Assembly: GCA_038148895.1 (NCBI GenBank)
Contig: JBBVGQ010000001.1
Source: Tamlana sp038148895
Lineage (GTDB): Bacteria; Bacteroidota; Bacteroidia; Flavobacteriales; Flavobacteriaceae
Reading direction: 5' to 3' (one strand)
Length of the DNA stretch: 64,000 nucleotides
Shown here one piece after another: positions 35,407 through 43,208 of the stretch. Below the pieces are notes generated by a model, which was not told the DNA's origin, did no database searches, and was given only the letters and a program-made list of their open reading frames with translations. How positions within the stretch are numbered: the stretch's first letter is position 1; each line of letters starts with the position of its first letter. The translations under genes and the position numbers were made by a program.

Positions 35407-36303
35407 TTAAATAGATGTTAAATCTCTAAAAAGTGATTCTAAACTTGCATTTTTTTGATTGAGTTGAAGTATTTTCAACTTATTGTCATGCGCAAAATCA
35501 AAGACATAGGAGCGCATGTCTTCAGAGGTTTTAAAAGTTATTTCATAAACAAAGCCAAAAGTGTTAACAACACTTTTGGCTTTAGGCAATTTCAACAAAA
35601 AGGCATCTTCAACACGATAATCGAACTCAACCACCACCACTTGTTCTTTTTCATCCCTAAGGTCTTTTAATTTTTTGTCTGCAACAATTTCACCCTTGTT
35701 GATGATGATAACACGGTCGCACATGGCTTCAACTTCTTGCATAATGTGGGTTGATAGAAAAACAGTTTTGGTCTTGCCAATATTTTTTATCAGATTTCTG
35801 ATGTCTATTAATTGGTTGGGGTCTAAACCCGTTGTTGGCTCATCCAAAATTAAAACCTCAGGGTCGTGCAAAAGGGCATTGGCCAAGCCAACACGCTGTC
35901 TGTAACCTTTAGAAAGTTGACTTATTTTTTTGTGGGCCTCAGGTGTTAAGCCCGTAAGTTCAATTACCTCATCAATTCGGTGTTTATTTATATTGTAAAT
36001 ATTTGCGTTGAACGACAGATATTCTTTAATGTACATGTCTAAATAAAGTGGATTGTGTTCTGGCAAATAGCCAACGCTTTGCTGTACTTCTTTGTTACTG
36101 ATGGTTACGTCAAATCCATTTACCTTGGCATTGCCGTTATCAGCATTTAAATAGGTGGTTAAAATTTTCATCATTGTGGACTTTCCGGCACCATTGGGTC
36201 CTAAAAAGCCAACAATTTCAGGCTTTTCAACCTTAAAGGAAACATTGTTTAGCGCTTTTTGTTTTCCGTAAAGCTTTGAAACACTTGTTACTTCTATGGA
36301 CAT
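35407..36303 (-). CDS. gldA: Gliding motility ABC transporter ATPase
   Basis: 298 residues, ABC ATPase with Walker A GPNGAGKST at 35-43, signature LSKGYRQR, Walker B VLILDEPTTGLDP and the switch His in STHIMQEVE. Length, YLPEHNPLYLDMYIKEYL and the C-terminal ~70-residue extension match GldA of flavobacteria, which works with the membrane proteins GldF and GldG (not in the window) and is needed for gliding in Flavobacterium johnsoniae. Other ABC exporters of the same size are close relatives, so the gliding role is inferred from similarity and from gldB and gldC in the window. Confidence 0.88.
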   Translation of the reverse strand: MSIEVTSVSKLYGKQKALNNVSFKVEKPEIVGFLGPNGAGKSTMMKILTTYLNADNGNAKVNGFDVTISNKEVQQSVGYLPEHNPLYLDMYIKEYLSFNANIYNINKHRIDEVIELTGLTPEAHKKISQLSKGYRQRVGLANALLHDPEVLILDEPTTGLDPNQLIDIRNLIKNIGKTKTVFLSTHIMQEVEAMCDRVIIINKGEIVADKKLKDLRDEKEQVVVVEFDYRVEDAFLLKLPKAKSVVNTFGFVYEITFKTSEDMRSYVFDFAHDNKLKILQLNQKNASLESLFRDLTSI

Positions 36304-36448
36304 ATTTAAAATACTTTCTTCAAAAATAATGATTATCTAATGTAAAGTTGGATTTACTTGAAAATCTTTAAAACTTTTAAAAAAAGTGAAAAAAAGATTT
36401 TATTGTGTTTTTATTTCTTAAAATAATATTTACTTTAGCGCCGTAATT

Positions 36449-36526
36449 ATGACAACGACAGTTTATTATACATATTTTAACAACTATTTCTTTTTTAGCG
36501 GAAGAAACGAGGCGTTGTATGTATAA
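36449..36526 (+). CDS. Tyr/Phe-rich leader peptide of the aromatic operon
   Basis: An ATG at 36449 opens 25 codons ending TAA at 36524-36526. Codons 6-16 read V-Y-Y-T-Y-F-N-N-Y-F-F-F in order (from residue 5): four Tyr and four Phe in eleven codons, plus one Tyr near the end. The terminator at 36553-36580 follows and then the prephenate dehydratase gene. This matches the logic of pheL-type attenuators in enterics, but the sequence is unrelated. Too short to be found by ordinary gene callers. A -7-like box TACTTTAGC at 36431-36439 puts the start of transcription only a few bases before the ATG. Confidence 0.85.
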   Translation: MTTTVYYTYFNNYFFFSGRNEALYV

Positions 36527-36580
36527 TTTATAAACATAAATTAAAAGTATGGGTCTCGATGAAAATCGGGACTTTTTTTT
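36465..36580 (+). promoter_or_regulatory. Transcription attenuator for Phe/Tyr synthesis
   Basis: Three competing pairings can be drawn. (1:2) ATTATACAT (36465-36473) plus ACAAC (36480-36484) pair with GTTGT and ATGTATAAT (36514-36527); the 5' arm contains the Tyr and Phe codons. (Antiterminator) CGAGGC (36508-36513) pairs with GTCTCG (36553-36558) with one G-U. (Terminator) GTCTCGAT with ATCGGGAC at 36553-36572. A ribosome held at scarce Tyr/Phe codons would block 1:2 and free the middle part. The folds are by eye; energies were not calculated. Confidence 0.7.
36553..36580 (+). terminator. Attenuator terminator
   Basis: GTCTCGAT (36553-36560) and ATCGGGAC (36565-36572) form an 8-pair stem with one G-U, closed by a GAAA tetraloop and followed by eight T. 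A strong intrinsic terminator 59 bases before pheA. Confidence 0.88.
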
Positions 36581-36638
36581 GTCAACAAGTGGTTGAAGTC
36601 AATTGAAAAAGGGATTTAAAGAAAACTAAAGTAAAACT

Positions 36639-37466
36639 TTGATTAAAACAGTAGCCATACAAGGTATTAAGGGGTCTTTTCATCATATTGTGTCGCAGCA
36701 ATTTTTTGAAAAACCGGTTGATTGTATCGATTGCCTAACATTTGATAGAGTGGTTGAAGCCTTAATTACAAAAGAGAGTGATGCGGCTGTAATGGCTTTA
36801 GAAAATTCTATTGCAGGTTCTATAATTCCAAATTATGCTTTAATTGATAAATATGGTTTGCACATTGTAGGCGAGCATTATTTAGATATTCAGCATAATT
36901 TAATGGCATGGCCAAACCAAACCATTGATGATATAAAAGAAGTCTATTCACACCCTATGGCACTTTTGCAGTGTAAGGAGTTTTTTAGGGACTTTCCGCA
37001 TATAAAATTGGTTGAAGATAAAGATACTGCTGAGGTTGCAGAGCGTATCCATCTAAAAAAGCTAAAAGGTATTGGAGCCATTGCCAGTGCTACAGCTGCT
37101 GAAATTTTTGAACTGGATATTTTGGCGCACAGCATACAAACCATCAAACATAACGAAACCCGATTTGTTATCGTAAAACGGGTAAATTCTGAGGTGCCTG
37201 AAGACCAAATAAACAAAGCTTCGGTGAAATTTGAAGCGAACCACAAACGTGGTAGTTTGGCGGCTATTTTGAACGTAATGAGTGATTGCAAGTTGAATTT
37301 AACCAAAATTCAATCTTTGCCAATTATTGAAAAACCTTGGAAATATGCTTTTTTTGTTGATGTTACTTTTGAAGAATACAGCGATTTTAAAAAAGCCAAA
37401 TCGTTGATTGATATTATGGCCGATGGCTTTAAGGTTTTAGGGGAATATAAAAATGCAAAGCTATGA
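36639..37466 (+). CDS. pheA: Prephenate dehydratase
   Basis: Converts prephenate to phenylpyruvate. 275 residues starting with TTG (the next residues IKTVAIQGIKGSFHH are the family start; no ATG fits). Catalytic domain to ~175 with the NETRFVIV motif holding the essential Thr and Phe; then an ACT domain (KRGSLAAILNVMSDCKLNLT) that binds phenylalanine for feedback inhibition. No chorismate mutase is fused here; that activity is on the DAHP synthase at 39473-40555. Overlaps the next gene by 4 bases. Confidence 0.95.
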   Translation: MIKTVAIQGIKGSFHHIVSQQFFEKPVDCIDCLTFDRVVEALITKESDAAVMALENSIAGSIIPNYALIDKYGLHIVGEHYLDIQHNLMAWPNQTIDDIKEVYSHPMALLQCKEFFRDFPHIKLVEDKDTAEVAERIHLKKLKGIGAIASATAAEIFELDILAHSIQTIKHNETRFVIVKRVNSEVPEDQINKASVKFEANHKRGSLAAILNVMSDCKLNLTKIQSLPIIEKPWKYAFFVDVTFEEYSDFKKAKSLIDIMADGFKVLGEYKNAKL

Positions 37467-38608
37467 TTCAAGTAGCAAACAGATTAAATACCGTTGAAGA
37501 ATACTACTTCTCAAAAAAATTGAGAGAAGTTAATTCGATGATTGCCGATGGCAAGCCTGTTATCAATTTAGGTATTGGTAGCCCTGATTTGCAACCACCA
37601 CAAAAAGTAGTAGAAGCTATTTCGGCCAGCTTTCAAAACCCAAATGCGCATAAGTACCAAAGTTATCAGGGTTTACCGGAGCTTAGGGAAGCTATGGCCA
37701 AGTTTTATAAAGCGCATTTTTCTGTGAGTTTAAGTCCTGCAACAGAAATATTGCCACTAATGGGAAGCAAGGAAGGCATCATGCACATTTCGATGGCTTA
37801 CCTTAATGAAGGTGATGAGGTTTTAATACCCAATCCAGGGTATCCAACATACCAATCGGTGACTAAATTGGTGGGCGCAAAAGGTATTTTATACGAATTG
37901 GATGAAGCCAATAATTGGATGCCAAATTTCGACGAACTTGAAAAATTGGATTTAAGCAAAGTCAAGCTTATGTGGGTAAATTATCCACATATGCCAACAG
38001 GCGCGAAACCCACAAAATATGTTTTTGAGGAACTTGTGGCCTTTGGCAAAAAACACAACATTTTAATTGTTAACGATAACCCGTATAGTTTCATTTTAAA
38101 CAATGAACCAAAAAGTATTTTAAATGTTGAAGGCGCAAAAGAGGTGTGTTTGGAGCTTAATTCTTTGAGTAAAACCTTCAATATGGCAGGTTGGCGTGTG
38201 GGTATGGTTGTTGGAGACAGCACCCATATCAGCAATATTTTAAAAGTAAAAAGTAATATGGACTCGGGTATGTTTTTCGGCATTCAAAAAGGTGCCGTTG
38301 AAGCCTTAAATTGCTCCACCATGTGGTTTGCAACCTTAAACAATGTGTACCAAGAACGCCGCCAATTGGTTTGGCAGTTGGCTGATGCTTTAAACTGTAC
38401 CTACGATAAAAATGCTTCTGGACTTTTTGTTTGGGCTAAATTGCCAGAATTCATTAAGTCTGAAGAGTTTATAGATTTAGTATTGCAGGAGAACCATATT
38501 TTTATCACACCAGGGACCATTTTTGGCAGTAAAGGTGAGGGTTATATCAGGTTTTCGTTATGTGCATCAACCGAGGCTTTAGAGGAAGCCATTGAACGAG
38601 TAAAGTAA
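37463..38608 (+). CDS. Aminotransferase class I/II, probably aromatic
   Basis: 381 residues, fold type I PLP enzyme: INLGIGSPDLQPP, YQSYQGLPELREA, PNPGYPTY, NDNPYSF, and the PLP lysine in SLSKTFNMAGWRVG. Its place between prephenate dehydratase and prephenate dehydrogenase suggests transfer of the amino group to phenylpyruvate and 4-hydroxyphenylpyruvate. Aspartate, methionine or LL-diaminopimelate aminotransferases look similar, so the substrate is an inference from the operon. Confidence 0.88.
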   Translation: MIQVANRLNTVEEYYFSKKLREVNSMIADGKPVINLGIGSPDLQPPQKVVEAISASFQNPNAHKYQSYQGLPELREAMAKFYKAHFSVSLSPATEILPLMGSKEGIMHISMAYLNEGDEVLIPNPGYPTYQSVTKLVGAKGILYELDEANNWMPNFDELEKLDLSKVKLMWVNYPHMPTGAKPTKYVFEELVAFGKKHNILIVNDNPYSFILNNEPKSILNVEGAKEVCLELNSLSKTFNMAGWRVGMVVGDSTHISNILKVKSNMDSGMFFGIQKGAVEALNCSTMWFATLNNVYQERRQLVWQLADALNCTYDKNASGLFVWAKLPEFIKSEEFIDLVLQENHIFITPGTIFGSKGEGYIRFSLCASTEALEEAIERVK

Positions 38609-38610
38609 AG

Positions 38611-39462
38611 ATGAAAAATATATATGCAATAGGAGTTGGATTGATTGGCGGTAGCTTGGCTATCGATATCAAGAATAATAACCCTGAGGTTGTAATTCAT
38701 GGTATTAGTAGAAAGGAAACCACCCTTGATGAAGCTTTGGCGCTCAATTTAATTGACAAAAAGGCTACCTTGGATGATATTGCCCATGCCGATTTGGTTA
38801 TTGTTTCCATTCCAGTTGATGCCACTGTAAAGCTATTGCCCACTATTTTGGATAAAATACCAGACACGGCATTGGTTGTTGATGCAGGTTCTACAAAACT
38901 GGATATTTGTAAAGCTGTTGAAAACCATCCAAAACGAAGAAACTTTTTGGCCATGCACCCTATAGCAGGTACAGAACATTCTGGGCCAAGTGCTGCCATG
39001 AGCGGTTTGTTTGTAGGTAAAACCAATATTGTTTGTGAGGTGGAGAAAACAACCTTTAAACTTCAAGAAAAAGCATTGAAATTGTTTGCCGATATAGGCA
39101 TGCGCATTCGCTATATGAATCCGGAAGCGCACGATAAGCATATTGCATACGTATCTCATTTATCGCATATAAGTTCGTTCATGTTGGGCAAAACGGTTAT
39201 TGAAAAGGAAAAAAATGAGCGCGACATTTTTGATATGGCTGGCAGTGGATTTGCCTCAACCGTCCGTTTGGCAAAAAGTTCGCCCGAAATGTGGACGCCC
39301 ATTTTTAAACAAAACAAAAGCAACGTTATTGAAACGCTTGAAGAATACATTTCAAACCTCACGCATTTTAAAGACATGATGAAACGAGATGATTTTGAAG
39401 GCATTTTCAATGAGATGAAAGATACCAATTACATAAAAGATATTTTAAAAGGAATTAGTTAA
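38611..39462 (+). CDS. tyrA: Prephenate dehydrogenase
   Basis: NAD(P)-dependent oxidative decarboxylation of prephenate to 4-hydroxyphenylpyruvate, the tyrosine branch. 283 residues: Rossmann loop IGVGLIGGSLA at the N-terminus, VIVSIPVDAT, VDAGSTK, MHPIAGTEHSGP and HDKHIAYVSHLSHISS, with the catalytic His in these last segments. No ACT domain at the end. Two bases after the aminotransferase. Confidence 0.95.
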   Translation: MKNIYAIGVGLIGGSLAIDIKNNNPEVVIHGISRKETTLDEALALNLIDKKATLDDIAHADLVIVSIPVDATVKLLPTILDKIPDTALVVDAGSTKLDICKAVENHPKRRNFLAMHPIAGTEHSGPSAAMSGLFVGKTNIVCEVEKTTFKLQEKALKLFADIGMRIRYMNPEAHDKHIAYVSHLSHISSFMLGKTVIEKEKNERDIFDMAGSGFASTVRLAKSSPEMWTPIFKQNKSNVIETLEEYISNLTHFKDMMKRDDFEGIFNEMKDTNYIKDILKGIS

Positions 39463-39472
39463 GAGTAAAATT

Positions 39473-40555
39473 ATGGAAAACAAAAAAGAAATGAGAGCAT
39501 GGTTGGATGATTTAAATTTAGATCACCCGTTAGTTGTTGCAGGACCATGTAGTGCGGAAACCGAAGATCAAGTTTTAAAAATAGCCCACGAGCTAAAGGA
39601 CACTGATGTAAATTACTTTAGAGCAGGTATTTGGAAACCAAGAACACGCCCGGGAATGTTTGAGGGCGTTGGAGCTTTAGGTTTAAAATGGTTGCAAAAA
39701 GTAAAGGCAGAAACAGGTATGAAAGTATGTACCGAAGTTGCCAATGCGGCCCATGTAAAATTGGCTTTAGAACATGATATTGATATGTTGTGGATTGGGG
39801 CGCGTTCTACCGTAAGCCCTTTCATCATGCAAGAAATAGCAGATGCACTTGAAGGAACAGAAAAACCTGTTTTGATTAAAAATCCAGTAAACCCAGACCT
39901 TTCTTTATGGTTGGGTGGTATTGAAAGAATTTATGCTTCAGGTGTGAAAAATATTGGTGCCATCCACAGAGGATTTTCAACATATGAAAAGACTAAATAT
40001 AGAAACAACCCAGAATGGCAATTGGCTATTGAGTTTCAAAATAAATTTCCAGATATACCTTTAATTAACGATCCTTCCCACATTACTGGTAAAAGGGATA
40101 TGATTTTTGATGTGTCGCAAACTGCTTTAGATTTGAACTTCGACGGCTTGATGATTGAGACCCATTACGATCCAGATAATGCGTGGAGTGATGCCGCACA
40201 ACAAGTAACTCCAAAAACCTTGGTGCAAATTATGAAAGATTTGAAAATTAGAAAAGAAACCGATTCTGAAGCAGCTTATAATAAGGCACTTGGTACCTTA
40301 AGGGCTCAGATTGATGTGGTTGATAATCAAATTATTGATTTACTGGGTAAACGTATGAAGGCTGCTGATGGTATTGGGGAACTTAAAAAGCAAAAAAACG
40401 TGGCTGTTTTGCAATCAAAACGTTGGAACGAGATTTTAGGGAAAATGGTTTTAGAGGGTGAACAACACGGATTGAGTGAAGAGTTTATTTTAAAAATGTT
40501 CAAAGCTATTCACCAAGAATCTATTAATCATCAAGAAAAGATTATTAATGGTTAA
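39473..40555 (+). CDS. Bifunctional DAHP synthase / chorismate mutase
   Basis: 360 residues. Residues 1-~265 are a type I-beta DAHP synthase (PLVVAGPCSAETEDQVL, then RAGIWKPRTRPGMFEG and NDPSHITGKRDM), which starts the shikimate pathway from PEP and erythrose 4-phosphate. From about 272 an AroQ-type chorismate mutase follows (LRAQIDVVDNQIIDLLGKRM, then ADGIGELKKQ). The mutase can both feed the Phe/Tyr branch and act as the sensing domain for feedback by prephenate. Last gene of the attenuated operon. Confidence 0.94.
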   Translation: MENKKEMRAWLDDLNLDHPLVVAGPCSAETEDQVLKIAHELKDTDVNYFRAGIWKPRTRPGMFEGVGALGLKWLQKVKAETGMKVCTEVANAAHVKLALEHDIDMLWIGARSTVSPFIMQEIADALEGTEKPVLIKNPVNPDLSLWLGGIERIYASGVKNIGAIHRGFSTYEKTKYRNNPEWQLAIEFQNKFPDIPLINDPSHITGKRDMIFDVSQTALDLNFDGLMIETHYDPDNAWSDAAQQVTPKTLVQIMKDLKIRKETDSEAAYNKALGTLRAQIDVVDNQIIDLLGKRMKAADGIGELKKQKNVAVLQSKRWNEILGKMVLEGEQHGLSEEFILKMFKAIHQESINHQEKIING

Positions 40556-40562
40556 CATCATA

Positions 40563-40592
40563 AAAAAGCCCTGCAATTGCGGGGCTTTTTTA
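40563..40592 (+). terminator. Intrinsic terminator of the aromatic operon
   Basis: AAAAAGCCCTGC and GCGGGGCTTTTTT form a stem with one G-U pair around an AATT loop, followed by T. It lies 8 bases after the stop; the AT flanks make it usable in both directions, also for the convergent gene at 40610-41062. Confidence 0.88.
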
Positions 40593-40609
40593 TTTTAATT
40601 AATTGTAGG

Positions 40610-41062
40610 TTATTGCTTATTTCTTTTAAAAATGAAACGTGTAATGAATATACCTTGACCGTCACCTTTTCCGGCCTCACTTTCAACGGCACTGGTAACA
40701 AAGGCTAGTTCCCATCCTTCTTCAATCATGGTATTGATTTTTGATTCTATTAAAGCATCGTTAGCAGCAATGTTTTGAAAACGAATACCGCCAAGGTTGT
40801 AAAAGTTGAGTAATTTAGTTTCATCAAAATCTTTAACCCTTATCTCGCTTCTGTCTGATTTATTTCTGGTATTATCATCCTCAGTTTGGGTGGTGGTAAA
40901 TTCTTTGTAATCTTTTTTCTCATTGGCGCTAATCAGTCTTGAACGTCCAAGTCCATTAGGAACAATCGATTCTACACTGGTTACAACCTTATATTCCACC
41001 TGTGCATTGGTTTCAATAAAGGCAAATAAAGTAATGCTTAATACAATTAAAATTTTTTTCAT
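40610..41062 (-). CDS. Secreted protein of unknown function
   Basis: 150 residues. Signal peptide MKKILIVLSITLFAFIETNA with a cleavage site before QVEYK. The mature part is polar, with ANDALIESKINTMIEEGWEL, VTSAVES and a final ITRFIFKR, similar in style to DUF4177-like proteins where EGWEL is recurrent. No catalytic motif. Single gene, convergent to the aromatic operon and divergent from rsgA. Confidence 0.75.
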   Translation of the reverse strand: MKKILIVLSITLFAFIETNAQVEYKVVTSVESIVPNGLGRSRLISANEKKDYKEFTTTQTEDDNTRNKSDRSEIRVKDFDETKLLNFYNLGGIRFQNIAANDALIESKINTMIEEGWELAFVTSAVESEAGKGDGQGIFITRFIFKRNKQ

Positions 41063-41148
41063 GTTGTTGACTTTTTTTAAGATTAAGCACCTAAGATAAA
41101 CTTTTTCTTATACTGAAATGTTGTTAATTTGCATTATTATTGTTTTAA

Positions 41149-42099
41149 ATGACAGGACGCGTTTATAAATCTACAGGAAGTTGGTACACAGTAAAAACCG
41201 ATTTGGGGCATACTTATGAATGCCGTATAAAAGGGAGGTTTAGAATTAAAGGTATAAAAAGTACAAACCCGATAGCCGTTGGTGATGTGGTTGATTTTGA
41301 AATTGAAACCGACAATAACCAAGAGTCTGGCATCATATATAACATTCACGATCGTGCCAATTACATTGTCCGTAAATCAGTAAACCTTTCTAAGCAAACA
41401 CATATAATTGCTGCGAATTTAGATCAGGTTTTTTTGATGATTACCATAAATAATCCACCAACACTAACCAGTTTTATTGACCGGTTTTTGGTAACAGCCG
41501 AAGCATATTCCGTTAAAACCATTCTCCTGTTCAATAAAATAGATGCGTATGATGAGGATACCTTAAATGAGGTTCGCTATTTGGCACATGTATACCGTAA
41601 AATTGGGTATGAATGTATTGGGGTTTCGGCCAAATCGGGAAAAAACGTAGATAAGGTTAAGGCGTTAATGCATGATAAGGTGAGTATGTTTTCTGGTCAT
41701 TCCGGCGTTGGAAAATCAACTTTGGTAAATGCCATTGAACCCGATTTAAATTTAAAGACAAAGGAAATTTCATCACTTCATATGCAAGGGCAACATACAA
41801 CTACCTTCGCTGAAATGTTCGATTTAAGTTTTGGGGCTAAAATAATCGACACGCCGGGAATAAAAGGTTTTGGCATTGTAGACATGGATAAGGAAGAGGT
41901 TGGTGACTATTTTCCCGAGTTTTTTGCATTAAAGCAAGATTGTAAGTTCAACAATTGTCTGCATGTTAATGAGCCAAAATGCGGTGTAAAACAGGCCTTG
42001 GAGGATGGCGAAGTTGAATATTCAAGATACCGAAGTTACTTGCAAATTTTAGAAGGTGAGGATGAAAATTATAGAACAGATAATTGGGAAAGTCCTTAA
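41149..42099 (+). CDS. rsgA: Ribosome small-subunit-dependent GTPase A
   Basis: Late 30S assembly factor. 316 residues: N-terminal OB fold (TGRVYKSTGSWYTVKTDLGH), then a circularly permuted GTPase, with NKID (G4) before GHSGVGKST (G1) and DTPGIKGFG (G3), and a C-terminal zinc-binding segment (CKFNNCLHVNEPKCGV). All are hallmarks of RsgA. First of a run of three genes with dtd and the YdjM-like protein. Confidence 0.96.
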   Translation: MTGRVYKSTGSWYTVKTDLGHTYECRIKGRFRIKGIKSTNPIAVGDVVDFEIETDNNQESGIIYNIHDRANYIVRKSVNLSKQTHIIAANLDQVFLMITINNPPTLTSFIDRFLVTAEAYSVKTILLFNKIDAYDEDTLNEVRYLAHVYRKIGYECIGVSAKSGKNVDKVKALMHDKVSMFSGHSGVGKSTLVNAIEPDLNLKTKEISSLHMQGQHTTTFAEMFDLSFGAKIIDTPGIKGFGIVDMDKEEVGDYFPEFFALKQDCKFNNCLHVNEPKCGVKQALEDGEVEYSRYRSYLQILEGEDENYRTDNWESP

Positions 42100-42153
42100 T
42101 CTGTTTGAGGCAACAGTATTCAATTAAAAGAAGTTCCCTCGAAATTTAAGAAA

Positions 42154-42606
42154 ATGAAAGTAGTCGTTCAAAGAGTTTCAAAAGCAAGCGTAACAATTGA
42201 TGGTTCAAAAGTGGCTTCCATTGAAAAGGGACTTTTGATTTTGTTGGGTATTGTTGATGATGATACTCAAGAAGATATCAAATGGCTATCAAATAAAATA
42301 GCAAATCTGCGTGTTTTTGGTGATGATAATGGGGTAATGAACAACTCCATAAACGATGTTGATGCCGATGCCATCGTGGTAAGCCAATTTACATTACATG
42401 CATCAACCAAAAAAGGAAATAGACCAAGTTACATTAAAGCTGCCAAACCAGATGTTGCCATTCCTTTGTATAAACGTTTTGTAGAACAACTTGAGGCCGA
42501 TTTAAACAAGAAAGTACAAACTGGGGAATTTGGCGCCGACATGAAAGTGGAGTTGCTCAATGATGGTCCAGTTACTATAATAATTGACTCGAAAAACAAG
42601 GAATAA
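42154..42606 (+). CDS. dtd: D-aminoacyl-tRNA deacylase
   Basis: Removes D-amino acids (and Gly from tRNA-Ala) by RNA-based catalysis. 150 residues: MKVVVQRVSKASVTIDG, LLGIVDDDTQED, the SQFTLHAST motif and the NRPSY (here GNRPSY) cross-subunit motif with Gly-cisPro. Full family length. The stop overlaps the next start by one base (TAATG). Confidence 0.96.
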   Translation: MKVVVQRVSKASVTIDGSKVASIEKGLLILLGIVDDDTQEDIKWLSNKIANLRVFGDDNGVMNNSINDVDADAIVVSQFTLHASTKKGNRPSYIKAAKPDVAIPLYKRFVEQLEADLNKKVQTGEFGADMKVELLNDGPVTIIIDSKNKE

Positions 42607-43124
42607 TGGCGTCGATTTTTGGACATGGTGCCGTTGGCTTTACACTTACAAAAGTACTGGATTCAAAAAATACTAAGTGGTTGCTCATTGCTGCTATTAT
42701 TTCAACTATCCTTCCAGATATTGATGTTTTGGCTTTTAAGTTAGGTGTGCCTTATGAACACCCATTTGGGCATCGTGGGTTTACACATTCCATCCTTTTT
42801 GCAATTTTATGGGCACTGTTATTAATGTTTACTGTTGGACGAAAGTATAAGTCCATTTGGTTTTTGGTCATTTTTTTATCGACTTTATCGCATGGAATTT
42901 TGGATGCCATGACTTCAGGCGGTCGGGGTGTTGGTTTTTTTATTCCATTTAGCAACGAGCGTTACTTTTTTCCCTTTAGGGAAATCAAGGTTTCACCGTT
43001 AGGGGTAAGCCGATTTTTTTCCAGTTGGGGGATAAAAGTGCTTTTTAGCGAAATTAAATATATTTTATTCCCTTGTTTTCTTATATTTCTCGTAAGATTT
43101 TTTTACTTTAAAATGAAGAAATAA
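42606..43124 (+). CDS. YdjM-like membrane-bound metal-dependent hydrolase (DUF457)
   Basis: 172 residues, four or more hydrophobic helices. FGHRGFTHS and LSHGILDAMTSGG carry the His/Asp residues that mark this family of putative metal-dependent membrane hydrolases; the first helix starts with SIFGHGAVGF. In E. coli YdjM belongs to the SOS regulon; no LexA box is apparent here. Activity unproven. Confidence 0.85.
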   Translation: MASIFGHGAVGFTLTKVLDSKNTKWLLIAAIISTILPDIDVLAFKLGVPYEHPFGHRGFTHSILFAILWALLLMFTVGRKYKSIWFLVIFLSTLSHGILDAMTSGGRGVGFFIPFSNERYFFPFREIKVSPLGVSRFFSSWGIKVLFSEIKYILFPCFLIFLVRFFYFKMKK

Positions 43125-43208
43125 GGTGTAGGTTACAAACATGACAAATCTCATCTTTGTAAAAGTATTTCTTATTTACCTTTATTTTTTTAGCTCTAAA
43201 GCCAACTT

